NCBI GenBank assembly: GCA_008828725.1
Contig: MEHQ01001502.1
Coordinates: 344,011 to 408,010, forward strand
Source: Saccharina japonica
Taxonomy: Eukaryota > Sar > Phaeophyceae > Laminariales > Laminariaceae
Reading direction: 5' to 3'
DNA: 64,000 nt
Below the pieces are notes generated by a model. It did no database searches, had not been told where the DNA came from, and worked only from the letters and a program-made list of their open reading frames with translations. Each line of letters opens with the position of its first letter. Position 1 is the stretch's first letter. Position numbers and translations under genes: made by a program. Positions 52,701 through 61,022 of the stretch are shown one piece after another.

Positions 52701-53426
52701 TAGATTATTGTTGGCGTCATTGTTGTTGATGGTGTTGTTGTTGGCTCTCTGCCGGTTGCTACTGTTGGTCGTGGTGGTGGTGTTGAGGCTGTCGCACTGC
52801 TTGAAGCTCATGTTTGGCACTGATGTCGTTGGTAACGCGCAGAGCAACACAAGCGTGGCGCCAGTCCTGTACGCTTCGCTGAAATAATTTATTTTGTATA
52901 TTTGGCATCATAGCAGCCCCCCCCCCCCTTGGTGCTAGCTAGCAATGTCTGCCTGGTCGCTGAAAACCCGACATGCTCCGTCCCGGCATTGTAGGGATTA
53001 GAGGGTCTATGGTCATACGACTACGGCCATGCATGAAAATGAATTACACCCCCCCCTTACAACTTGAACAGCGTCAACCTATGAAGACTTATCTCTAACC
53101 GATGTCCCCAAAACAACCCCCCAACCCCATGTTCCCAGCCCACAAACCATCTGGACCTGGCGTCCATAGAAGCCCTCAAGAACGCGTTGGATGGCTACGG
53201 CGGCGGCGTCATCCTTGCGTCTCACGACCAGGCCCTGATTTGCGACATGCTAGACTCCCCCGACGACTCTGCCGATGGAGCTGCGGGGGGCTTGCCTCGC
53301 GGCGAGCTCTGGGAGGTCAAGGCGCACCGCGTGTTGCGGAGGGAAGGGGGTATTGCCGAGTACCTCGCCGAGCTAACCGTGCTGGCTGGGAAGCGCGATG
53401 CAAAGAGGGCGGCAGCGGCGCGCTGA
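40701..53426 (+). CDS. ABC-F ATPase, GCN20/ABCF3-like (twelve exons, 827 aa)
   Basis: Exons: 40701-40932, 42056-42246, 44265-44594, 45783-45927, 46288-46496, 47318-47455, 48622-48683, 49361-49456, 50543-51104, 51437-51542, 52338-52462, 53139-53426. All junctions are GT-AG and phases agree; the sum, 2484 nt, is divisible by three. Two ATP-binding domains without membrane segments: Walker A GANGVGKT (106-113), signature LSGGW (281-285), Walker B LLLLDEPTNHLD (301-310) and VSHD in the first; Walker A GRNGSGKS (603-610), LSGGQ (707-711), LLLLDE (727-732) joined by a splice to PTNHLD, and ASHD in the second. The linker has LERDANGHRW. ABC-F proteins act on ribosomes or, for GCN20, in translational control; that role is inferred. 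Residues 505-585 are a Pro/Ala/Ser-rich insertion inside the second domain. Start Met 40701 is the first in frame after a stop. Confidence 0.92.
41238..41312. repeat. Stowaway-like MITE in ABC-F intron 1
   Basis: ACCTAAATGTAAGCATCGTT and AGTGCCTATATTTCGGGACA are degenerate inverted ends. Confidence 0.5.
41320..41650. repeat. GATC-rich dispersed repeat interrupted by an 85-bp MITE
   Basis: Left part GATCGTGAGCTGCCG to GAAAGATCTAGATCC, right part AAGTGGGGATGATC to GATCTGTCCGGTGTGTG. The break holds the TTAACCC-end MITE (41526-41602: CCTTAACCC to GGGGTTAAG), a nested insertion. Confidence 0.7.
41884..41988 (+). mobile_element. Poly(C)-tailed SINE-like copy, 5'-truncated
   Basis: AACGTGCTCCGTCCCAGCAT, GATGCGAGGGTCTATGATCG, TACGACTACGGCCGTGCACG, ACATGAGTACA then a C-rich tail, 70 bp before ABC-F exon 2. 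Confidence 0.85.
42838..43710. repeat. ~22-24-bp minisatellite, about 38 copies, in ABC-F intron 2
   Basis: Consensus AGAGTATATACCCGGGTACC followed by CCCC. Each unit holds palindromic CCCGGG and GGTACC words. Tyr/Gly/Pro-rich frames on both strands are products of the repeat. Confidence 0.95.
44104..44180 (+). mobile_element. Poly(C)-tailed SINE-like fragment
   Basis: GAGGATCTATGGTCATACGA, CTACGGCCATGCATGAAAAT, GAAGTACACC and C/CT-rich tail, 85 bp before ABC-F exon 3. Confidence 0.8.
44693..44870 (+). mobile_element. Two head-to-tail poly(C)-tailed SINE-like fragments
   Basis: The first (44693-44780) runs TGCTCCGTCCCGGCATTATA to CGAGTAC plus C tract; the second (44781-44870) starts directly after that tract with GTGCTCCGTCCCGGCATTGT and ends CTGAGTAC plus C tract. 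Confidence 0.9.
44871..45152 (+). mobile_element. LINE 3' end fused to a poly(C) SINE-like tail
   Basis: Begins TAGTAGCGAGAAAACGATCG, identical to the LINE at 63034, runs through GATGGTGGCCACAGGCGGCG and TCTCGAAAGGGATGCG (the latter partly doubled), then switches to GGTCGGATGCCCACTACGGG and CATGCATAACATCAGTAC plus C tract. It starts in the C tract of the preceding copy. Confidence 0.8.
45507..45563. repeat. (TGTC)n microsatellite
   Basis: CTGTCTGTCTGTCTGTCTAT and similar; a much longer array of the same unit lies at 55813-56225. Confidence 0.9.
46515..46677 (+). mobile_element. LINE 3' end, 5'-truncated, poly(C) tail
   Basis: AGCAAAAAGTTTCTTTGTAA, TATGGAAACAACCTAATGAG, GGTGCTCCGTCTCGAAAGGG, CAAATGAGCACGCC then C tract, 18 bp after the donor of ABC-F exon 5. 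Confidence 0.9.
46705..46967 (+). mobile_element. Poly(C)-tailed SINE-like element, long copy
   Basis: AGTGGCCACACCAGAAATTA, CAGGCGGTTCTTAGCAGGAT, GCAGCTCACCCTCCATTCGA, GTCTGCCTGGTCGGTGAAAA, CGGCATTGTAGGGATGCGAG and ATATCGAGTACA then C tract. Confidence 0.9.
46968..47095 (+). mobile_element. Truncated poly(C) SINE-like tail followed by a LINE 3' fragment
   Basis: TTATACGACTACGGCCATGC to GCATGAGTACA plus C/CACC tract (46978-47036), then CCGTCTCGAAAGGGATGCGT to AGGCAAGCAGCACC without its own tail. Confidence 0.8.
47732..47937. repeat. Harbinger-type MITE, GGGCCCG ends (copy 3)
   Basis: AGAGCCCGTTTTAACGAAG and CTCGTTAATTCGGGCCC|TTA; inner CATTGGTCAACACACGCACC and GGTGCGTGTGTTGACCAATG are exact inverted repeats. 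Left terminus slightly decayed. Confidence 0.75.
48210..48375. repeat. ~110-bp tandem duplication in ABC-F intron 6
   Basis: TTATTTCGGCATAATCGGGC followed by GTTTTT/GTTTTG and AAGAGCAT occurs at 48231 and 48330, each preceded by CTGCTGCA and GTCAGCGT words. Confidence 0.75.
48495..48597. repeat. (CCCA)n-rich microsatellite before ABC-F exon 7
   Basis: CACCCACCCACTCCACCCAC repeated with CTCA interruptions, ending about 25 bp before the acceptor at 48621. Confidence 0.9.
48900..49275. repeat. Cluster of diverged GGGGACAAACTACTTGGAATTAGT units
   Basis: Five units of the type TTTTTGGGGACAAANTACTT, GGNATTAGTATAGGGTA at about 48915, 48995, 49055, 49095, 49180 and 49235. This is the core of the 85-bp TTAACCC MITE, arrayed tandemly. 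Confidence 0.65.
50115..50390 (+). mobile_element. Chain of three poly(C) elements in ABC-F intron 8
   Basis: SINE-like copy (GCTTGGTGCAACCAATGCCT to GGCATGAGTACC, 50115-50228), then a LINE 3' end (CTCCGTCTCGAAAGGGATGC to ATGAGTACGCC plus C tract, 50229-50312), then another SINE-like tail (CACTACGGCCATGCATGAAT, ATCGAGTACTCC, to about 50390). Confidence 0.85.
51570..51900 (+). repeat. Degenerate GATCGTGTAGA array in ABC-F intron 10
   Basis: About 25 units of the type TCGTGTAGATCGTATAGATC with spacing 9-15 bp. Both strands carry long low-complexity frames (Asp/Val/Arg and His/Asp/Leu), which are not genes. Confidence 0.85.
52170..52241 (+). mobile_element. LINE 3' fragment, poly(C) tail
   Basis: CCGTCTCGAAAGGATACGTG, CAATGGTCAAGACTAAGGCA, ACAAAATGAAACGCC then C tract; it starts directly after another C tract at 52147-52169. 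Confidence 0.85.
52550..52790. repeat. TTG/GTG-rich low-complexity sequence in ABC-F intron 11
   Basis: Runs of TTGTTGTTGG, GTGGTGGTG and similar. Val/Leu- and Asn/Thr-rich frames are shadows. Confidence 0.8.
52930..53060 (+). mobile_element. Poly(C)-tailed SINE-like fragment
   Basis: TGTCTGCCTGGTCGCTGAAA, TGCTCCGTCCCGGCATTGTA, CTACGGCCATGCATGAAAAT, GAATTACACC then C tract, about 80 bp before the last ABC-F exon. A C tract (52918-52927) also precedes it. Confidence 0.85.
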
Positions 53427-53519
53427 CGCGGGGGCATGTCTATGCTGGGCCACACCCTCGAGTGCTCACCTTGCTCGCCTGCCTGCCCGCCCATCGTATC
53501 AACGTTGATGGTTTGGCGG

Positions 53520-53700
53520 TGGCGCGGATGTTGTATTGACGCCGATGAAATTGCCGGAACCACGCGTTTTGATGTTGCTTTGACGCCGATGGAATTGCCG
53601 GGACCACATTTTTTTGTAATTGATGGAAACGCCAGGGGAAGGAATTGCCGGAACCACGGTTTGTCTCGAAGGTGGAAACACCAGGGAGCAAACCTTCCTG
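53520..53700. repeat. Minisatellite of GAATTGCCGGAACCAC units
   Basis: Four units of the type GACGCCGATGGAATTGCCGG, AACCAC within 180 bp downstream of the ABC-F stop. Confidence 0.8.
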
Positions 53701-53929
53701 TGTCGAGGGTGTTAGGGCGAAGGTTTAGGGCTACATAGCAGGCCTTTCTCTCTATTTCGTGTCGTGTCGCATAATTTGACGTTGTTGGTGGTTGTCTCGT
53801 CGACCATGCGTCTGCGTTCCGCACTCCAGTTTCACCTTCTTGACTTGGCTTGTCTTGTCTTGGGGCGAGGGTGAGGGTGAGGGTGAGGGCCTAGAGGGGG
53901 CTAAGGTAAACCTCCCTCTACCGTGTAGC

Positions 53930-54500
53930 AATTTCGCTGTGGTTGTATTTGCGGTTGATAGTTGTCTGTTGTTGTGCAGGTTCGGACGGTGCCTTTTTCG
54001 TGCTCCGCGCATTTTTGTTTTTTTTTTCGGCGTGGCTCGGGAGCAAGGCTAAGAACCTGCGGCTTATGTTCATACGTAGCCCCCGTTTTGTTGTGTCGTG
54101 GATTTTGGGCGTGTGCAGTGGATAATTGTCTACGCAGTTGGTAACTGCCCACTGCCAAGGCTTGAGCGGTGCCTCGGTGCTTCGCACGTTAGTGTTGATT
54201 TTCCGGCGTGGCTCCGGAGCAAGGCTGGGAACCTGCGGCTTATACGTATAGCCCCCGTTCTGTGTGTAGTGGATGTTGGGCATGCGCTGTGAATATTTGG
54301 ATGATTACCTGGGCAGTTGGTAACTGCCTACCGTCAAGGCTTGAGCGATGCCTCGGTGCTCCGCGCGTTGGTAGCGTTTATTTTCCGGCGTGGCTCGGGG
54401 GCAAGGCTAAGAATCTGCAAGCTTGCACGTAACTCGCGTTCTGTACGTACTGTGTGCAGTTAGTAATTGCCTGTTCTGCAGGCTTGAATCGTGCCCCCCG
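53930..54500. repeat. ~170-200-bp tandem repeat, three copies
   Basis: Shared blocks GGTAACTGCC, AGGCTTGAGCGGTGCCTCGG, TTCCGGCGTGGCTCGGGAGC and AAGGCTAAGAACCTGCGGCT recur at about 53990, 54150 and 54330. Confidence 0.8.
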
Positions 54501-54959
54501 GAGCCCCGCGCATCGGAGTTGCATAAATCGGCATCGCTCGGACCAGGGGTGCGGGGGTGCAACAACAGCATTTACGTGTGATGCTTCCTTGTCTGACCGA
54601 TTTGCGTGCTGTTTGTATCGGCCGTGCTTTGTGTGCTTGGTGTGGTGACGCACGATGGTAGTCCCAGTGACACTTTTTGACCCAAGAGCATTCATGACGG
54701 ATGAGTCTTTCTCAACCGACAACACTACCTACATAGGCCATGGGGTTGCTCATTATTTGGTTGAGGGTTAAGCGGACACTTTTCTCATTCTTAGGTTAAG
54801 GGTAAGCGTGCACTTTTTTCTTAATTCGGTTTTTGGGTGACTTAGTAATAGTGTAGAGCTCCTCAATTGAGTGTCTTAACCTCAGGAAATTCTGTAACAT
54901 GGTGTACCCCTACCTTAGGTAGATGTAAAAATCGCTTTTTGTTGTTGTCCCTCGTCACG

Positions 54960-55450
54960 CCTCACAGCCGATTTAGGTGCCAGTCTCATTCCTGCGTACC
55001 GTATTGTGTTCATGCGTGGGTGCCTTTTATGTTGTCTCGTCTGGTCCGTTTGCGTGCTGTTGCGCAGAATACTACCGGTCGTACTTGTGTGGTCTTGAAT
55101 GGCTATGGCGGAATGCAATTTTGTTTGTCTTATGGCGGAATGCAATTTTGTTTTTGGTCTGTACCGCCACACAGCCCCTATAGGTGTGGTCGGTTGCATT
55201 GCGTATTACAGGTGCCTTTGATGATGTCTTGACCGGCACATCTGTGTGCTGTTGGGCAACACATTATCGGGTTCGTACGAGTTGTTTGTTAATTGTGACG
55301 GAATGTACAAAACAATGTTTTTGCTCGTACCTCCACACAGCCCCCACGTAGGTATGGTCGGTTGGGTTTCGTATTATTAGATGCCTTTTTGATGTTGCCT
55401 CGCATGGCCCGTCTGCATGCTGTGTGGCACAGCTGTATGGTAGTGTCGGT
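54960..55450. repeat. ~180-bp tandem repeat, about three copies
   Basis: Blocks ACAGCC(CC)TATAGGT, GTCGGTTGCATTGCGTATTA, GGTGCCTTTGATGATGTCTT and GTGTGCTGTTGGGCAACA recur at about 54965, 55175 and 55340, with a 26-bp internal duplication (GGCGGAATGCAATTTTGTTT). Confidence 0.75.
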
Positions 55451-55812
55451 CATGCTGGTGTGTTCACTTGTATCGACCTCTTGGTGCTGTTGGGCGTGGC
55501 ATGGGCTGCTGTATTTTAGCTAGGTCGACCGGTCGTCGGTGTGTTGGTCGACATGACCGTCGGGGGGGGGATTCTTCCGTCGGTTGCTCTCGTGTTGCGG
55601 TCGGTTCGTTTTGTATTTTATACAAGCTAAATAATACCCTACATCAACTCTCTGGCTCTACGATGAGTCTCCCGATGGGTCGATACTCAACTTTGAAAGC
55701 CGCGCGATACGTCGGTCGCGGGTTTCATGCATTCGTCGTACAGGCTACGATGTATAGACTGGTGACTCCCCTGGATGCTTTTGTGTGGCACGTGCGGGAT
55801 ATTCCCCAGCCA

Positions 55813-55976
55813 GCCTGTATGTCTGTCTGTTTGTCTGTCTGTCTGCCTGTCTGTCGGTATGTCTGTCTGCCTGTCTGTCTGTCGGTCTGTCTGTCTGTCT
55901 GTGTGTCTGTGTGTCTGTCGGTATGTATGTCTGTCTTGTCTGTCTGTCTGTCTGTCGGTATGTCTGTCTGTCGGTA

Positions 55977-56024
<48 letters not shown>

Positions 56025-56040
56025 GGTATGTCTGTCTGCC

Positions 56041-56077
<37 letters not shown>

Positions 56078-56092
56078 GTCTATCTGTCTGTA

Positions 56093-56135
<43 letters not shown>

Positions 56136-56225
56136 TTGTCTGTCTGTATGTCTGTCTGTCTGCCTGTCTGTCTGTCTGTCTGTGTCCGTCCGTCCGTCCG
56201 TCCGTCCGTCCGTCCGTCCGTATGT
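55813..56225. repeat. (TGTC)n microsatellite, ~410 bp, ending in (CGTC)n
   Basis: Long TGTCTGTC array with TATG, TGCC and TCGG interruptions, passing into GTCCGTCCGTCC at 56184-56220. All three forward frames stay open as Cys/Leu/Ser/Val repeats, which explains the long open frames here; none is a gene. Confidence 0.97.
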
Positions 56226-57174
56226 CTAACCCCTGAATATCACCACAGGCATGACTCTCACTTTATTTTCGCCAACCCCTATAGAGCCACACCCACGTTT
56301 ATGGGGACAAACCACTTGGAATTAGAGTGGCTAATGTCGATGTTGTGCTTCCATCACTATATACAGCAGTCCAACATCAGCCGCCGGTGTGAAGTCAACT
56401 TTTCACACATCGGATAGATCACCGATCTCCACTTATGATCTACAACGTTCAGGGAAGATATAATCCTGATCTGTATGATCTGTATTATCTATATGATCTA
56501 CATAACTCATGTTCCCAGGTGGAAGCCGTATCATTTGCATGATCTACGATGCACATTGTTTGCTGGGTTGAATATGTACTCGATACACTCTGCTCAATGT
56601 GTCATACCGGTAGTTAGGAGACAGATGAAGATCGTGAGCTGTTCAATGTGTGCAACTTTAGATAACTGTTAGATAACTCAAGGTGTTTCAACGGCTCTTC
56701 CGCACTAAAAATACCGCAACGTGCTGTAACCTATACATCAGAAAATCCTCCGTGGTAAAATCCAGGGTCAATAGGAGAATTCCGTAGGTTTACCGTCTTC
56801 TGCAACGGAAAGTCCTAACGTGTCTGATCGAAAACTGTCTTTTTTTAACTGTTTTTTTATCCTCCGGCGGACTGGTAAAAATAACGCTTAACCCGTGTAG
56901 GACTGCACGTCTGTTATGGGGAAAAAACACTTGAAATTAAAGTCATATTTAGGTTTATGTACAGCAGTGCAGTACTAAATGGGTCACAAACTGTTCGCCC
57001 TACGTACCAATTTCGAAGCTCAGAACTTATGCATGATACGCATCTGCTTTTTCGAACGGGTTCCTAACCGTTGACGCCCATACACAAGCGTCCCGCCCCA
57101 ACCCTATTACAAAAACAAACTCACACTATTCCCCACTTCTCATTGCTACGTACGAGTACTCTTTTATCGTACTA

Positions 57175-57337
57175 AACCGATCTAAGACGCACAGTATCCT
57201 ATGGTTTTGTCCATTTCGACACGAGTCGATGAGGGGGGCAAGTGCTGCACCGTTCTCGCGATTAATATAAAAGACACGTACCGCAGTGGGTTGGGGGGGA
57301 AGGGCCTGCTTTATGACCCCGGATTTTGAGTTGCGAC

Positions 57338-57375
<38 letters not shown>

Positions 57376-57400
57376 CAAAAAAGGAGATGAATGGGAAGAA
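57175..57400 (+). mobile_element. tRNA-derived SINE body (copy S7)
   Basis: ACACGAGTCGATGAGGGG, CTCGCGATTAATATAAAAGA, TTATGACCCCGGATTTTGAG and TTGCGACTAGGAGAGAGAG; an expanded (GA)n (57341-57372) sits inside and GGAGATGAATGGGAAGAAAG ends it. Confidence 0.65.
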
Positions 57401-57887
57401 AGATGGGTATGTCTCGCACACCAAGGGTTTTAAGCAGCCGGGCGGATAATGCTTACAAAAGTGACCGCCTTTTGAAAAAAAAATCCTGTTGACCCTCTGG
57501 TGCCATAGTACCACCCAGGGGGGTCGCTTACCTGTATGCCTCACGAGGTTATACACGCTAGCACGAGCGATCGAAGTATCACACTCACCTTGCTAATATA
57601 TCATCGGTTCGATTAAATTCTCGATCTAACACCAGATGTGTCTTTTTAATTTTTGAAAGAAGGCCAAGCGCTCAGAGACGGCCCCACGTGGTAGCCTGGG
57701 TGCAAAACAATATTGGGCGGTTGACAACAGCTCTCTCACGTTGTTGGATAGTGTTGGGTATTATATCGGAAGCTCCGATAAATCGGGAATCGTGTTGGTG
57801 ATCAAATCGGACAGTATTATGTCCCGATAATCGATAAAAACGCCTTGCTTCAAGCAGGAGGGGATGCCGTTCTAATGCCCCCCCCAT

Positions 57888-57985
57888 TAAATTAACTCAT
57901 TGAAGCTGTCGTCCACATGCAAGTCCGCCTCAGAGGCGGTTCTTAGCAGGATGCAGCTCACCCTCCATGCGACTCGCCCAATACC
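57888..57985 (+). mobile_element. Poly(C)-family SINE-like 5' portion, 3' part missing
   Basis: ATTAAATTAACTCATTGAAG to CGCCCAATACCTCACGG, then interrupted by the start of the next, longer copy. Confidence 0.75.
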
Positions 57986-58268
57986 TCACGGCTCCGGAAG
58001 TGGCCACACCAGAAATTAAATTAACTCATTGAAGCTGTCGTCCATATGCAAGTCCGCTTCAGAGGCGGTTCTTAGCAGGATGCAGCTCACCCTCCATGCG
58101 ACTCGCCCAATACCTCACGGCGTTTCGCGCTTGGTGCAAGCAATGTCTGCCTGGTTGGTGAAAACCCAACGCGCTCCGTCCCGGCATTGTAGGGATGCGA
58201 GGGTCTATGGTCATATGACTACGGCCGTGCACAACATGAGTACACCCCCCCCCCCCCCCCCCCCCCAA
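57986..58268 (+). mobile_element. Poly(C)-tailed SINE-like element, long copy
   Basis: GGAAGTGGCCACACCAGAAA to ACAACATGAGTACACC and a C tract of about 20. It is the best-defined full copy and runs straight into LINE sequence at 58269. Confidence 0.9.
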
Positions 58269-59990
58269 CTTCGGGATTGATGTTGCGGATGATTTCGTAT
58301 GCATATCAGAAACACCCGAAGGACTGCAGAAACAAATAGAGAAGGCACTAGAGTACACCAGGAAGTGGAGAGTGACGCGAACGTAAAAAAATGCGCAGTA
58401 GTTGTATGTAACGAAGATAAGGAGAGTCCGGTAACTTGTAANAGAAGTGCTGTGATGTTGGACGGGGAAATATCGAAGTACGTTGATATCCTACAGGGAG
58501 TTGCCCAGGGATGTACGCTATCACCTAACCTATTCAAGGTATACATTAATGACATGATAGTAGCAGTAGAAGCAGCATCGCAGGGAGTCACGGTGGGGGA
58601 AGATACGGTGTCGGGATTGATGTTTGCTGATGATTTCGTTTGCATATCAGAAACACCCGAAGGACTGCAGAAACAAATAGAGAAGGCACTAGAGTACACC
58701 AGGAAGTGGAGAGTGGCGGCACACGTAAAAAAGTGCGCAGTAGTTGTATGTAACGAAGATAAGGAGAGTCCGGTAACTTGTAAGGGGAAGTGGGGAGAAG
58801 ATGAATTGCCGATCGTAGACCAGTATACGTACCTTGGCGTAGAGACCTCAAAATATTGTTCTGGAATGCACACATAAATAAAATAATAGGCAAGGGTAAG
58901 GCGCACGTAGGCAAGATGGAAGCAGTCCTAACAGGCTCGCACCTTGACACTAGAATTAAGAGATGTGTACTGATTAATGTGATTGTACCAAAGCTAGAAT
59001 ATGCAGGAGAAGTATGGGAAGGGAACGCGAAGCTCGTAAAACAGCTGGAAACAGTACACAGATGACAGCAGCTAAAAAAATATTAGGATGCTCAAGCACG
59101 ACGAGTAATACAGTATAGAGAGCAGAACTGGGAATGTACCCAATTAAGACAAATAGAGACGTGCGTAAGTTGAAATGGCAATATAAAGTAAAGAACATGC
59201 CAAATAAGAGGTTGCCAGCCATAGCTGATAAAGCTGTATGGGAGAAAGTAACCAAAGGGCGAGCTGGAATAAGGTGGGATAGCGTAGTCGAGAAAGTATG
59301 GAAGGATATAGGAAACCAAATAGAGATGCTGGCCATAGAGAAATTAGCGGATACAAGACAGAAGTAAAAGAAAGGATAGAAAGAAGGGAAAGGCTAGCGT
59401 TAAGAAAGAAGATGGAAGGGGAAGAACACTTAGAGATATACGGGGGGTTGAGAGAAGGAATAGGGATGAAAAGGTATCTGCACGGCCCGACGGACTTCGC
59501 GAAAAAGCTGAAATTGCGATTTCGTGTAGGGGACCTGGACCTACCAGAAAGAAGAAGGAGGTATACCAGTAGCCGGGAGGAGGAGGAAGTAGATGCACAA
59601 ATGTGCCCATGTGGCAAAGCCATAGAGAGTAGAATTCACATAGTGGGAGAATGTGAAAGGTACAAAGAGGAAAGGGATGTGCTAGAGGAGGAGATGATAA
59701 AAATAGACGAGTGTGACATAGAGCAGTTTGGTACACTAAGTAGTAGCGAGAAAACGATCGCTATCTTAGGAGATAGATGGTGGCCACAGGCGGCGAAACA
59801 GGAAGGGGATAAGATTAGCAAAAAGTTTATTTGTAATATATGGAAACAACGTAATGAGCGCCCAAGTGTTGGAGGTGAGTAGGAACGGTGCTCCGTCTCG
59901 AAAGGGATGCGTGGCCAATGGTCAAATGACTAAGGCAAGCAACAAATGAGTACGCCCCCCCCCACGACATGAGTACACCCCCGCCCCCCC
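58269..59990 (+). pseudogene. LINE reverse transcriptase, truncated and mutated copy A
   Basis: Carries the palm part of a non-LTR reverse transcriptase (DILQGVAQGCTLSPNLFKVY, LMFADDFVCISETPEGLQKQ) and the C-terminal zinc-knuckle frame (QMCPCGKAIESRIHIVGECE). 58269-58441 repeats part of the domain out of order and ends at an N. Relative to copy B it has a 2-bp insertion near 59055 and a TAG near 59116, so the main frame is broken. Its end keeps GDRWWPQAAKQEGDKISKKF, which copy B lost. It ends in ATGAGTACGCC plus C tract. Confidence 0.88.
58442..58442. other. Single-N assembly join
   Basis: One N where LINE sequence restarts at an earlier point of the coding region (61736 equivalent). Confidence 1.
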
Positions 59991-60425
59991 CCGTTGAAAG
60001 TGTCGAAGGTGGATAAGTGGACGTGAAGTATCTGAAGGAACAAAAGGGCATGCTCCCCGGCAGTACCGCGCCTTCTATTTCCTTATTTATTATTTCCGTA
60101 TTTCTACCTCGCATATCGCTTATCGTATCGGCTCGATTTTGTCATTAAAAAGAACGGCAGTTGGCATGGATGGCATGCATTCGTACCCGGCGAAGGCGCA
60201 CACAATGGCTTTTACGAGCTAAACTCGAGATGCACAACAACATACAGCTCTACTGCTAGCTGTTTGCTACAACACAGTACTAGTAGTAGTGGTAGTAGTA
60301 GTAGTAGCGCCTGCAATCTACGATAGACGGGGGAAAAAAACAGGTACCGGCACACAACAATATGCACTTTACTGGAGTACTATTACGGGAGACCATAGTA
60401 AACACTAGTAAATAGGACCACTTTT
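59940..60425. repeat. Downstream flank duplicated at 63248-63712
   Basis: From the C tract, through GTTGAAAGTGTCGAAGGTG, GGCATGCTCCCCGGCAGTAC and a TAGTAG microsatellite, to ATTACGGGAGACCATAGTAA, the sequence matches that after LINE copy B almost base for base. The duplication therefore includes host flank and is segmental rather than two transpositions. Confidence 0.9.
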
Positions 60426-60516
60426 TGCTAGTAAAAAGGGGTATATATATAGGTTTTTGTATATACCGTAGGTCCTATTTACTAGTGTTTACTATGGTCC
60501 CCCGTAATTTTACGGG
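60386..60516. repeat. MITE, TTACGGGGG family (best copy g)
   Basis: ATTACGGGAGACCATAGTAA, ACACTAGTAAATAGGACC and GGTCCTATTTACTAGTGTTT, ACTATGGTCCCCCGTAAT are nearly perfect inverted ends about 35 bp long. Confidence 0.9.
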
Positions 60517-60651
60517 GGGGGCATAGTATTCAGGACACATGACATACACAAAAACCTATTTGTTACGGTATTTTTACTAGGCATATTTGGTCCTGACTAA
60601 TATCTTCGCCCGCAATAGTACTTTTACCTACCTACCTACCCATACAGCCGA

Positions 60652-60865
60652 AAACACACACCTACGGCGAGTCCTCAAGGTCATAAAGAGGAAGGCGCCG
60701 TTGGCCAAGAAAACCTCGAGTGAACACAGCAAGTACAGAGCACAGCTCAAAACGGTTTCTAGCAGGAAGGATGCCTACCTCACGACCCTACACCGGCGAC
60801 AACACACTATTCTACGTAGTGCGTCCGGCCACGCTCCCGGTCAGACCTATTGTAGAGAGAAATAA
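60652..60865 (+). CDS. Possible exon of a basic protein, unknown
   Basis: After an acceptor-like CTACCCATACAG the frame reads AENTHLRRVLKVIKRKAPLA, KKTSSEHSKYRAQLKTVSSR, KDAYLTTLHRRQHTILRSAS to a TAA at 60863. It is Lys/Arg-rich and free of simple repeats, unlike most frames here. I do not recognise it and see no confident upstream exon. It could be a gene fragment carried by a transposon. Confidence 0.25.
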
Positions 60866-61022
60866 AAAAAAGAAGAAAAAAAAACCCGTGAGATCGAGGA
60901 TTTGGTCGAAACTGAGAGCTATTATGCTATTATGTACCAGGTACTACAGCAGTACAAGACGAGAAAGTACGGCAAATGACAGCAATATGGATGCATTGAA
61001 TGTGAATCCCCCCCCCCCACCA

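Noticed and set aside
55468-56417. Three long overlapping open frames rich in Cys-Leu-Ser-Val
   Set aside because: They are the three translations of a TGTC tetranucleotide array, not proteins.
58299-58877. 192-codon reverse transcriptase frame across an N
   Set aside because: It joins out-of-order LINE pieces through the N at 58442; described as part of pseudogene copy A instead.
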